From Chloroflexota bacterium (GTDB taxonomy: Bacteria > Chloroflexota > Dehalococcoidia > SM23-28-2 > HRBIN24), in assembly GCA_030550295.1 (NCBI GenBank), contig JAUQPQ010000084.1, positions 1 through 6,427 on the forward strand: a stretch of DNA of 6,427 nucleotides. Reading direction: 5' to 3'. The notes under the pieces were generated by a model that was given only the letters and a program-made list of their open reading frames with translations, had not been told where the DNA came from and did no database searches. The stretch's first letter is position 1. The number at the start of each line of letters is the position of its first letter. The translations under genes and the position numbers were made by a program. This document shows positions 1-5,532 of this stretch, piece after piece.

Positions 1-104
1 CGGCGGCGGGCCTCGGCGAGGATGCCCAACTGCTGGACTAGCCTGTGGAACCTCTTTAGGGCCTGATCTATGCTCTCATTAGGGCCGACAATTACCTCCG
101 CCAC
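1..104 (-). CDS. rpsU: 30S ribosomal protein bS21, N-terminal part (3' end beyond window)
   Basis: bS21 is a small protein of the 30S ribosomal subunit that sits near the 3' end of 16S rRNA and assists initiation. Reading leftward from a GTG codon at 104-102 gives 34 residues beginning MAEVIVGPNESIDQALKRF and continuing to GILAEARR. This matches the conserved bS21 start (V-x-x-N-E-S-x-D-x-A-L-R-R-F) and the basic segment after the GILAE stretch. An AAGGAGG ribosome-binding site (120-114) lies nine bases before the GTG and fixes the start. The frame is open at position 1, so the basic C-terminal half is missing from the window. The gene lies 67 bp downstream of the acyl-CoA dehydrogenase stop but has its own promoter at 180-152. 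The family call is firm. bS21 is usually absent from Actinobacteria, which argues against that phylum for the host. Confidence 0.95.
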   Translation of the reverse strand, partial: MAEVIVGPNESIDQALKRFHRLVQQLGILAEARR

Positions 105-151
105 GGGCCGATCCCTCCTTCGGACTGAGTCTGGGTTGGCATTCGTGGCGG

Positions 152-180
152 ATTTTACAATTGCCCTCCTCCTATGTCAA
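152..180 (-). promoter_or_regulatory. sigma-70-type promoter for rpsU
   Basis: On the minus strand a perfect -35 box TTGACA (180-175) is followed after exactly 17 bp by TAAAAT (157-152), a five-of-six match to the -10 consensus. Transcription would start near 145, leaving a leader of about 40 nt before the rpsU GTG at 104. The -35 box covers the last two sense codons and the first base of the dehydrogenase stop region, so the promoter partly overlaps that gene's end. It would let bS21 be made independently of upstream transcription. This is a sequence match only. Confidence 0.65.
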
Positions 181-1911
181 GGCTAGATCCCCGGGCTCCA
201 CGGGGGAAAATTGGACAACGGGAGCGTAGAGGGCCAATACCTCCTTGCCTATCTCCATCCCAGTAAGGATGCGGGGTGCCAGGTGCCCTTGGCAAAAGAG
301 GTAAGCTACGGCCGCCTTACGGGCGCTCCCCTCTTGAGAGAGCTCGCGAGCTGCTTCTTCCAAGAGGAGGCAACCTTGGGTGACGTCGGCCAGGACGGAG
401 GCGAGGCGACGGGCATGGAACTGGCGGGTCTCTTCATCGGCCTCTAAGATGAAGGAGGCAGCCTGGCGGGCCTGTCCCAGGGCGGAGGCAGCCATCTCTT
501 TGGCCCGGGCCAAGATAGTAGGGGTGGCCGAATCCAGGGCCGCTGTCAGACGTGTTAGGAGGGCGTCGTGGGCCTTTTCCTTCACCATAGCCCTTACCAC
601 ATCGAGGCAGATGATGTTCTCGGTGCCCTCCCAGATGGTGTGGCATTGGGCATCGCGCAGCTGGCGGGCCATGGGGAAGTTTTCTATGTAGCCGTTTCCA
701 CCCATAATCTCAAGGCCCTTAACGGCCAGCTCTACCCCGCGGCGGGCGGCCCTGAATTTGGAGAGGGGCACTAGGATGCGGTAGAGGCGCCGGGACTCCT
801 CATCGCCCCTGCGCCCCACGTGATGGTACGTCTCGAAGATCATGGCAGCTGCTGCTTCTGTTTCTACCGCCATCTCCATAAGGGTCTCGCGGACCATGGG
901 GAGCTGGAAAAGGTAGCGTCCAAAGGCGCGCCGGTGATGGGCGTATATAGCTGCTTCCAAGAAGCTGCGCCTCATGATCCCTAACGACATGGTGGCCACC
1001 CCTAAGCGAGAGGCGTTGACCATGCTCATCATGCGGTTGAGCCCCCTAGCCTCGGTGGGCCCTCCACCAGGGCTGGAGAGGAGGTAGGCCTCGGCCTCTA
1101 CGAAGTCTACCTCGGCCGTGGGGACGGATCGTGTGCCCAGCTTCTCCTTTACGCGCTTGATGACGATGCCGTTGCGGCTGCCGTCACGTCGGACGGCGGG
1201 GACTAGGAAGAGGGCTAGGCCTTTGAGGCCCTCGGGCGCCCCCTCGGGGCGGGCTAAGGTGACGATGGCCTTGGCGTCCACATTAGAGCAGAACCATTTG
1301 GAGCCATTAAGTAGCCACAGGTCGCCTTCCACGTGGCGGGCCACCGTGGCGGTACGGGCCAAGTCAGAGCCTCCCTCTATCTCGGTCATGAACATGGCCC
1401 CATCCCACGCCTCGGAGAAGCTGGGCGAGAGGAGATGGCTCAGGAATTGGGCCTTCACCTGGGGCGAGGCGTACCGCTCCACCAGGTCAGCCACGCCCCC
1501 CGTCATGCCTGTGGCGCATACCATGCCCGTATCGGCCTGGGAGAGGAGGTAGTTGAAGGCACCTCCTAACACTGGCGGTACGTCTTCCCCTTGGGCACGG
1601 AGGCGGTGAGGCCCCTCCTCCCATACGTCCTTCTTGGTGGCTATGGCGTGGGGATGATGGACTATCTGGCATATTTCGCGGCCCCAAGGGTCGTAGCGTT
1701 CAAGGCGGGGCGGGTTCTTGTCTATCACCTCGGCTCTCTGGGCGATGGGGCCCCCACACAGTTCTCCCCAGCGTACCAGGTATCCCTCTGCCCACTGACG
1801 CCTCTCCTTGGGCAGGTAGAGGTCCATAAGGAAGCGGAGATTGGGGTCTACCAAGTACCAGTTAAGGCCCACCGCAGAGGTAAATTGGGCGTAATCTATC
1901 CCCGTAGCCAT
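172..1911 (-). CDS. AidB-type acyl-CoA dehydrogenase family flavoprotein
   Basis: This is a 579-residue FAD-dependent acyl-CoA dehydrogenase-fold protein, much longer than the usual 380 or so and close to E. coli AidB (about 540). From the N-terminus it shows an AidB-like region with NPPRLERYDPWGRE (66-79), the FAD/substrate motif MTEIEGGSD (175-183), KWFCSN (205-210), the KEKLGTRS segment (256-263), RRAFGR (327-332), GGNGYIE (404-410) and IWEGTENIICLDVVRAM (426-442). E428 in the WEGT motif aligns with the catalytic base of medium-chain dehydrogenases. Residues 445-579 form the extra helical C-terminal domain typical of AidB/ACAD11-like proteins. It probably oxidises an acyl-CoA; AidB itself binds DNA and joins the response to alkylation, and I cannot tell which role applies here. 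The ATG overlaps the TGA of the upstream membrane-protein gene and is preceded by AAAGGAGG. No electron-transfer flavoprotein or CoA ligase gene is visible. Confidence 0.9.
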   Translation of the reverse strand: MATGIDYAQFTSAVGLNWYLVDPNLRFLMDLYLPKERRQWAEGYLVRWGELCGGPIAQRAEVIDKNPPRLERYDPWGREICQIVHHPHAIATKKDVWEEGPHRLRAQGEDVPPVLGGAFNYLLSQADTGMVCATGMTGGVADLVERYASPQVKAQFLSHLLSPSFSEAWDGAMFMTEIEGGSDLARTATVARHVEGDLWLLNGSKWFCSNVDAKAIVTLARPEGAPEGLKGLALFLVPAVRRDGSRNGIVIKRVKEKLGTRSVPTAEVDFVEAEAYLLSSPGGGPTEARGLNRMMSMVNASRLGVATMSLGIMRRSFLEAAIYAHHRRAFGRYLFQLPMVRETLMEMAVETEAAAAMIFETYHHVGRRGDEESRRLYRILVPLSKFRAARRGVELAVKGLEIMGGNGYIENFPMARQLRDAQCHTIWEGTENIICLDVVRAMVKEKAHDALLTRLTAALDSATPTILARAKEMAASALGQARQAASFILEADEETRQFHARRLASVLADVTQGCLLLEEAARELSQEGSARKAAVAYLFCQGHLAPRILTGMEIGKEVLALYAPVVQFSPVEPGDLALT

Positions 1912-1926
1912 CAGATGGCCTCCTTT
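1909..1926 (-). promoter_or_regulatory. ribosome-binding site and TGATG stop-start overlap
   Basis: A strong AAAGGAGG site (1926-1919) lies seven bases before the ATG at 1911-1909. The TGA of the upstream gene (1913-1911) shares its final A with this ATG. The arrangement fixes the dehydrogenase start and indicates co-transcription and probable translational coupling of the two genes. Confidence 0.8.
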
Positions 1927-2486
1927 CCCACGCGATCCTGCTCCTCCTCAGTCTCCTCTAAGGCGGCGGTTATCACAAGGGGGCGGCCGGAAAGGTGGGC
2001 CAGGGCCTGGGCCACCCGGTATGCCCGTTGGAAGCCCTCTTCCAGCACTCCCTCAGCTTGGGGAACGGTCACCTGGGCTACAGGGAGGCGCTTGCCACTT
2101 GTCTTTACTAGCACCACCTCCCAGGCCCGCATCTCGAAGGGGAAAGCAGGCCCCCTCCCCACTCCTATATCGCAGTCGGCCAGCTCTATGTGCTGGATCT
2201 TCCAAAAAGGGATCAACTCCTGCGTGCCCAGCCCCAGGCCCATGATCCCCTGCTGGAAGCGCACAGATCGCTTCTCGGCCTCAACTACTACACGGGCACC
2301 TACCAACGAGTAGATAGTGGCCAGGGTGCCGAAGGTGAGGGCCGGGATGGCGGCCAAAAGAAGCGCGCCAGCCCCTGCTGCCGGCAGCCTGTCCATGAAG
2401 AAGGCGAGGGGTACTACCATCCCCACCCCTGCAAGCAGTACTAGGGACGGGCCAATGACAGAAGATCGGGGCGGCCTGATCTCCAT
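1911..2486 (-). CDS. small membrane protein with two helices and a PH-like domain, function unknown
   Basis: I do not recognise a named family. The preferred ATG at 2486 gives 191 residues; the frame is open back to a TTG at 2555 (214 residues). Counting from the ATG, two hydrophobic helices lie at about residues 10-30 and 36-59. They are followed by an alternating beta-rich stretch (about 65-142) ending in WEVVLVKTSGKRLPVA. This topology, a short helical hairpin followed by a PH-like fold with a phrase such as IPFWKIQHIEL, resembles bacterial PH (DUF304-like) membrane proteins. The C-terminus is acidic (LEETEEEQD). I chose the ATG because a probable extended -10 box overlaps the TTG; none of the candidate starts has a strong ribosome-binding site, and GTG 2543 or TTG 2522 remain possible. 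A TAG precedes the TTG, so the gene cannot extend further. It is coupled to the dehydrogenase gene, which suggests a linked function at the membrane, but nothing in the sequence identifies it. Confidence 0.75.
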   Translation of the reverse strand: MEIRPPRSSVIGPSLVLLAGVGMVVPLAFFMDRLPAAGAGALLLAAIPALTFGTLATIYSLVGARVVVEAEKRSVRFQQGIMGLGLGTQELIPFWKIQHIELADCDIGVGRGPAFPFEMRAWEVVLVKTSGKRLPVAQVTVPQAEGVLEEGFQRAYRVAQALAHLSGRPLVITAALEETEEEQDRVGKEAI

Positions 2487-2554
2487 CGTCTGAGGCCCTA
2501 GATAGCATTCCTCCCTGTCCAAGGGGATGCGTTCTGCTCCCACGGCGACTATCA

Positions 2555-2563
2555 ACTATAGCA
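2555..2563 (-). promoter_or_regulatory. candidate extended -10 promoter for the membrane protein/dehydrogenase operon
   Basis: On the minus strand TGCTATAGT (2563-2555) matches the extended -10 form TGnTATAAT with one mismatch. There is no good -35 box at 16-18 bp, which is tolerable for extended -10 promoters. Transcription would begin near 2548, downstream of the TTG at 2555-2553, so that codon could not be the start if this is the main promoter. Confidence 0.35.
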
Positions 2564-2573
2564 CACCGCTTCC

Positions 2574-2604
2574 TTGACAGCTATTTCAGCACAACATTTA
2601 GAAT
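2574..2604 (+). promoter_or_regulatory. candidate promoter for the P450 gene
   Basis: TTGACA (2574-2579) is followed by TAGAAT (2599-2604), a five-of-six -10 match, with a long 19-bp spacer. A second TAGAAT at 2610-2615 repeats the hexamer 11 bp further on, about one helical turn. The non-ideal spacing suggests a weak or activator-dependent promoter. The AT-rich stretch here contrasts with the GC-rich surroundings. It lies back to back with the leftward promoter at 2555-2563. Confidence 0.4.
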
Positions 2605-2643
2605 GAATCTAGAATTAAGCAGCTGCTAAGGGAGGGCGGCTAC

Positions 2644-3915
2644 ATGAAGAAGGCTCTATCTGAGATCAACCTTTTGGATGGCTCCGTATTCGAGCGGGGT
2701 GTGCCGCACCATTGGTTCCGTCTCTTGCGTCAGGAAGCGCCTGTCTTTTGGCATTTCGATCCTGTATCGGAGGACGGAGGCTTCTGGGTGCTTACAAAGT
2801 ACGAGGACTTGGTAAAGGTGTCCATGGACACCGCCGTATTTTCTTCAGCCAAGGGGATAACCCTTGCCACGCTGGAGTTCTTCCCTAGCCAGAACCTGAT
2901 GATGATCACCACCGATCCTCCCCGTCACACCAAGTTGCGGCGCCTAGTGAGCCAGGGGTTTACCCCCCGCATGGTATCGCTTTTGGAGCCAGACATTAGG
3001 CAGATGGCCAGTGAGCTTTTGGATGCAGCCATAGCCCAGGGCGAGTGTGACTTCGTCACCCAGGTGGCAGCAGAACTACCCCTTATGGTGATCGCCCGTT
3101 TCCTTGGCGTCCCTCAGGAGGACAGGCACCGTATCTTCCGGTGGAGCAACCAGATCTTGGGGGCTGGCGACCCTGAATACGGAGGGCCCCTTTTGGAGCG
3201 TCCACCGGAGACGCCGGAAGAGAGGGACGCCCTTATAGCCCAGATACGGCAGTTGATAGCCGGGGCGGCCATAGAGATGGCCTCTTACCTGGAGCGCCTG
3301 GAGGAGGAGAGAAGGCGTGAGCCCCGTCAAGACCTGGTAAGCATTTATCTCCACGCCCAGGTCGATGGGGAGAAGCTGTCCACCTTGGAGAGGCACGGCC
3401 AGTTCGTTCTGCTGGCGGTGGCTGGGAACGAGACGACCCGTAACCTAATCTCAGGTGGGCTGTTGGCCCTGCTTGAGCACCCTGAAGAGATGGAGCGCCT
3501 GCGCAATGACCTCTCCCTTGTACCTACTGCGGTGGAGGAGCTGCTGCGCTACGTCTCGCCCGTGATGTACATGCGTCGCACCGCCACCCGCGATACCGAG
3601 GTGAGGGGTGTGCCCATTAGGGAGGGGCAGAGGGTGACCCTGTGGTACATCTCTGCCAATCGGGACGAGGACGTCTTCCCAGAGCCCGATCGGCTAGATG
3701 TGGGCAGGAGCCCTAACGACCACGTGGCCTTCGGGGCTGGAGGGCCTCACTTCTGTTTGGGAGCCAACTTGGCCCGTCTGGAGGCAAGAGTCATTTTTGA
3801 GGAGCTCTTGTCTCGCCCCTATGACATAGAGCTGGCTGGCCCTGTGCAACGGCTTCGCTCCAACTTTATCAACGGCATCAAGCATATGCCGGTGCGCTTC
3901 CGCCGACGGGGCTAG
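2644..3915 (+). CDS. cytochrome P450 monooxygenase, CYP124/CYP125-like
   Basis: This soluble, 423-residue bacterial P450 inserts one oxygen atom into an organic substrate using electrons from a ferredoxin partner. Visible motifs are DPPRHTKLRRLVSQGFTP (91-108; C-helix with the heme-propionate-contacting H95 and R99), the I-helix oxygen-activation motif AGNETT (260-265), the K-helix ExxR at E299-R302, and the heme-binding loop FGAGGPHFCLG (363-373) with C371 as the iron ligand. The heme loop has one more residue between F and C than the common FGxGxHxC form. Together with the ending RLRSNFINGIKHMPV (403-417), this resembles CYP124/CYP125-type enzymes that hydroxylate branched lipids and sterol side chains. 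The substrate cannot be read from sequence. The ATG is set by AAGGGAGG (2628-2635) eight bases upstream. The gene stands alone, divergent from the dehydrogenase operon, with no ferredoxin or reductase gene in the window. Length and motifs indicate an intact enzyme. Confidence 0.93.
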   Translation: MKKALSEINLLDGSVFERGVPHHWFRLLRQEAPVFWHFDPVSEDGGFWVLTKYEDLVKVSMDTAVFSSAKGITLATLEFFPSQNLMMITTDPPRHTKLRRLVSQGFTPRMVSLLEPDIRQMASELLDAAIAQGECDFVTQVAAELPLMVIARFLGVPQEDRHRIFRWSNQILGAGDPEYGGPLLERPPETPEERDALIAQIRQLIAGAAIEMASYLERLEEERRREPRQDLVSIYLHAQVDGEKLSTLERHGQFVLLAVAGNETTRNLISGGLLALLEHPEEMERLRNDLSLVPTAVEELLRYVSPVMYMRRTATRDTEVRGVPIREGQRVTLWYISANRDEDVFPEPDRLDVGRSPNDHVAFGAGGPHFCLGANLARLEARVIFEELLSRPYDIELAGPVQRLRSNFINGIKHMPVRFRRRG

Positions 3916-3935
3916 CTTGTCGCCTTCAGCGCTGG

Positions 3936-3969
3936 GGGCCTCTTGGAAGGGGAAGGCCCAAGCAGGGCC
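3936..3969 (+). terminator. overlapping hairpins after the P450 gene, possible terminator
   Basis: Two strong and mutually exclusive stems are possible: GGGCCT (3936-3941) with AGGCCC (3954-3959), and GGCCC (3955-3959) with GGGCC (3965-3969) around an AAGCA loop. No T-run follows on either strand, so this is not a standard intrinsic terminator. The position 20-55 bp after the P450 stop fits an mRNA 3'-end structure. The rest of the gap (3970-4036) presumably carries the lepB promoter, but I see no convincing -35/-10 pair. Confidence 0.3.
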
Positions 3970-4036
3970 ATAATAGCAAGCTTTGTCTAAGACGGGCTCC
4001 CTTTAGGGTATCGGAATAGGCAAGGTTTGCATCATA

Positions 4037-4783
4037 ATGTTGGTGATGGGCCCTTCCTTCTCTGAACACCCTCTGGAATCCTCCTTTCGTGAGACTGAAG
4101 GGGACGTAACTGATCCAAAGTCCACCGCTTTTGAGCCTGTCGCCGCCTCAGGCGACTCGACTTGGCGTCGACTACTTCTAGAGGCGGCTGAGACGATCCT
4201 TTTGGCCGTCCTTGTATTTTTGGCTATTCGCCTCTCCTTCCAGAATTTCCGGGTGGAAGGGATTAGCATGCTCCCCAGCTTGGAAGATGGGGAATACCTC
4301 ATAATCAACCGGCTCGCCTACCTGAAGATAGACCTAAACGTTTTCGATTGGTTACCCTTCTTCGAAGCGCAAGATGGTGATGAGCGCTACATCTTTGGGG
4401 CGCCTAAGCGGGGTGATGTGGTGGTATTTCGCTCCCCTATACCTCCCTATAGGCACTTCATCAAGCGTATTATCGGTGTACCTGGGGACACCGTCCAGAT
4501 CGATGGGGCTGCGGGGGTGGTATACGTAAATGGGCAGCCTCTGAGGGAGCCATATGTTTTGGGCCGGACCCGTTGCGGCTCGGGGCCGTTGGGCTGTGGC
4601 CCGTGGACTGTACCGGCGGGCCATTATTTTCTTATGGGGGACAACAGGGAGAACAGCACCGACTCACGGGCCTTTGGGTTCGTCCCAGAGGAGAACATCT
4701 TAGGGAAGGCCCTCATCACTTACTGGCCCCTTAAGGACTTTGGCCTTGCGCCCAACAAGGCGCCGTCCTTCGCCCAGGAGTGA
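4037..4783 (+). CDS. lepB: signal peptidase I
   Basis: This membrane-anchored serine protease (family S26) removes signal peptides from exported proteins. The 248 residues start with a polar cytoplasmic stretch (1-44) and one transmembrane helix (about 49-66, rich in L, A, V). Then come the catalytic serine in RVEGISMLPSL (S77), the general-base lysine in RHFIKRIIGVPGD (K143) and the conserved GDNRENSTDSR box (201-211). The KRGDVVVF box is at 124-131. The segment between S77 and K143 is about ten residues longer than in E. coli LepB. A CGSGPLGC loop (C180 to C187) just before the GDNR box could form a disulfide outside the membrane. The first ATG has only a weak AAGG eleven bases upstream, and an ATG at 4046 (residue 4) is an alternative. 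The stop is three bases before the next gene. All catalytic residues are present, so it should be active. Confidence 0.95.
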   Translation: MLVMGPSFSEHPLESSFRETEGDVTDPKSTAFEPVAASGDSTWRRLLLEAAETILLAVLVFLAIRLSFQNFRVEGISMLPSLEDGEYLIINRLAYLKIDLNVFDWLPFFEAQDGDERYIFGAPKRGDVVVFRSPIPPYRHFIKRIIGVPGDTVQIDGAAGVVYVNGQPLREPYVLGRTRCGSGPLGCGPWTVPAGHYFLMGDNRENSTDSRAFGFVPEENILGKALITYWPLKDFGLAPNKAPSFAQE

Positions 4784-4786
4784 GGA

Positions 4787-5200
4787 TTGCTTGCTCCAGG
4801 CCAAGAAAGGTTCGTCTCCCAGCAGAGGGTGGGACATTTGGCCACAGTGGATGAGGGTGGCCAACCTCATGTGGTGCCCGTATGCTTCGCATACGTGGGG
4901 GGGAAGTTCTACATCCCTGTCGACCTGAAGCCAAAGAAGGGGAAAGGGCTTAAACGCCTGCGCAACATCGCTTCTAACCCCAAGGTGGCCCTTCTGTTCC
5001 ATGTGTATGAGGAGGACTGGACCCGGCTTAGGTGGATAATGGTTCAGGGATTGGCGGAGATGGTTGGTGAGGGCGCCGATTATTTTCAGGCCTTAGAGGC
5101 CCTGACGCGACGTTACCCTCAGTACAGGGGCCTGCCTTTGGTGGGACGGCCCCTTATCTGCATCTCACCGCAACGGGTCCTGGAATGGCAGTGGAGTTGA
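4787..5200 (+). CDS. PPOX-class split-barrel protein, probable F420-dependent (Rv0121-like)
   Basis: This is a 137-residue protein of the pyridoxamine-phosphate-oxidase-like split beta-barrel class. Members bind FMN or deazaflavin F420, usually as dimers. The N-terminal RVGHLATVDEGGQPHVVPV (14-32), the IPVDLKPK strand (43-50), RLRNIASNPKVALL (57-70), the acidic EEDW (75-78) followed by RLRW, and a RYPQYR motif (109-114) fit the mycobacterial Rv0121 family, named as probable F420-dependent. Length agrees with that family. The start is TTG at 4787, three bases after the lepB stop. An AGGAG (4776-4780) in the last lepB codons lies six bases before it, implying translational coupling. The substrate is unknown, and the link to lepB may be only positional. 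F420 use is inferred from family resemblance; FMN or heme binding occurs in related families. Confidence 0.88.
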   Translation: MLAPGQERFVSQQRVGHLATVDEGGQPHVVPVCFAYVGGKFYIPVDLKPKKGKGLKRLRNIASNPKVALLFHVYEEDWTRLRWIMVQGLAEMVGEGADYFQALEALTRRYPQYRGLPLVGRPLICISPQRVLEWQWS

Positions 5201-5231
5201 TGGGTTTATCTCTGAGAGAAAGGGGGGCGTT

Positions 5232-5260
5232 TTGACACGTCGGTTGGGCGGGCCCATACT
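5232..5260 (+). promoter_or_regulatory. promoter of the tRNA-Lys gene
   Basis: A perfect TTGACA (5232-5237) is followed after 17 bp by CATACT (5255-5260), a four-of-six -10 match. The expected start site is at 5267-5268, which coincides with the first base of the mature tRNA. A short palindrome TCTCTGAGAGA (5209-5219) lies just upstream; its role is unknown. Confidence 0.55.
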
Positions 5261-5267
5261 AAGAATT

Positions 5268-5342
5268 GGGCCCGTAGCTCAGCGGAAGAGCGGGGGACTT
5301 TTAATCCCAGGGCCGTGGGTTCGAATCCCACCGGGCCCTCCA
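5268..5342 (+). tRNA. trnK: tRNA-Lys (anticodon UUU), CCA encoded
   Basis: The full cloverleaf can be drawn by hand. The acceptor stem is GGGCCCG (5268-5274) with CGGGCCC (5332-5338), seven Watson-Crick pairs. The D-stem is GCTC/GAGC (5277-5280, 5288-5291) with a compact seven-base loop holding G18G19. The anticodon stem is 5293-5297 with 5305-5309, around the loop CTTTTAA (5298-5304), giving anticodon TTT at 5300-5302. The variable loop has five bases, and the T-stem is GTGGG/CCCAC with loop TTCGAAT (5320-5326). CCA is encoded at 5340-5342. Two oddities stand out: the outermost anticodon-stem pair is G27 against A43, and the discriminator base is U73 (5339), whereas bacterial tRNA-Lys normally has A73. 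The remaining structure is sound and GC-rich, so I take it as functional. Confidence 0.95.
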
Positions 5343-5367
5343 ACGGATCAGATGGGGAGTAGTTCAG

Positions 5368-5384
5368 CTTTTGGCCCACAAAAG
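5368..5384 (+). other. small hairpin downstream of tRNA-Lys
   Basis: CTTTTG (5368-5373) and CAAAAG (5379-5384) form a six-base-pair stem with loop GCCCA, 25 bases after the tRNA CCA. No T-run follows, so it could be a 3'-processing or stop signal for the tRNA precursor only if termination is non-canonical here. The same stem can form on the other strand. Confidence 0.3.
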
Positions 5385-5438
5385 GTGCCCGTCCACCCGC
5401 TGTTTGGGCGTGCAACCTGCGTCAGGATTTGCTAGGCC

Positions 5439-5489
5439 AAAAAGCCTCGTCGAGCTGTGCAATGCCTTCTTCAAGAAGATTGCGCTCGA
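5439..5489 (-). terminator. long bulged hairpin with T-run, candidate terminator of the binding-protein gene
   Basis: Positions 5450-5489 fold into about 15 base pairs: TCGAGC/GCTCGA (5450-5455 with 5484-5489), GCAAT/ATTGC (5459-5463 with 5479-5483) and CTTC/GAAG (5466-5469 with 5475-5478), with a five-base loop. Both bulges (TGT and GC) fall on the same side. On the minus strand TTTTT (5443-5439) follows six bases after the stem. That makes it a plausible though imperfect intrinsic terminator about 75 bases after the binding-protein stop. It may instead be part of a small structured RNA. Confidence 0.4.
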
Positions 5490-5532
5490 AAATGCTGCTA
5501 TGCGTCATCTAAGTTGGTCACATCATCGCCGC

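Noticed and set aside
1118..1552. A 144-codon rightward reading frame inside the dehydrogenase gene
   Set aside because: It is rich in Arg, Ser and Pro, as expected of an antisense shadow of a high-GC gene, with no recognisable domain.
1591..2313. A 240-codon rightward reading frame
   Set aside because: It is antisense to two well-supported genes and crosses their junction, has no family resemblance, and its translation looks compositionally random. GC-rich coding DNA often leaves such open antisense frames.
2553..2555. TTG as the start of the membrane-protein gene
   Set aside because: No ribosome-binding site precedes it and a candidate -10 box overlaps it. Downstream starts are more likely, although this one is not excluded without data.
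4033..4046. CATAAT at 4033-4038 as a -10 box giving a leaderless lepB start at 4046
   Set aside because: No -35 box at suitable spacing and no extended -10 TG; a five-of-six hexamer alone is too weak.
5250..5273. Duplicated GGGCCC (5250-5255 and 5268-5273) near the tRNA 5' end, possibly an integration-site scar
   Set aside because: A six-base self-complementary GC word is easily expected by chance in this GC-rich context, and no integrase or longer repeat of the tRNA 3' end is in the window.
5354..5368. GGGGAGTAGTTCAGC just after tRNA-Lys, resembling the beginning of a second tRNA
   Set aside because: No anticodon arm, no TTCGA-type T-arm and no matching 3' acceptor strand follow within 100 bases.
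5206..5415. A 69-codon leftward reading frame across the tRNA, containing EGPVGFEPTALGLKVPRSS
   Set aside because: This is the well-known false protein made by reading a tRNA gene on the opposite strand; the tRNA cloverleaf explains the sequence fully.
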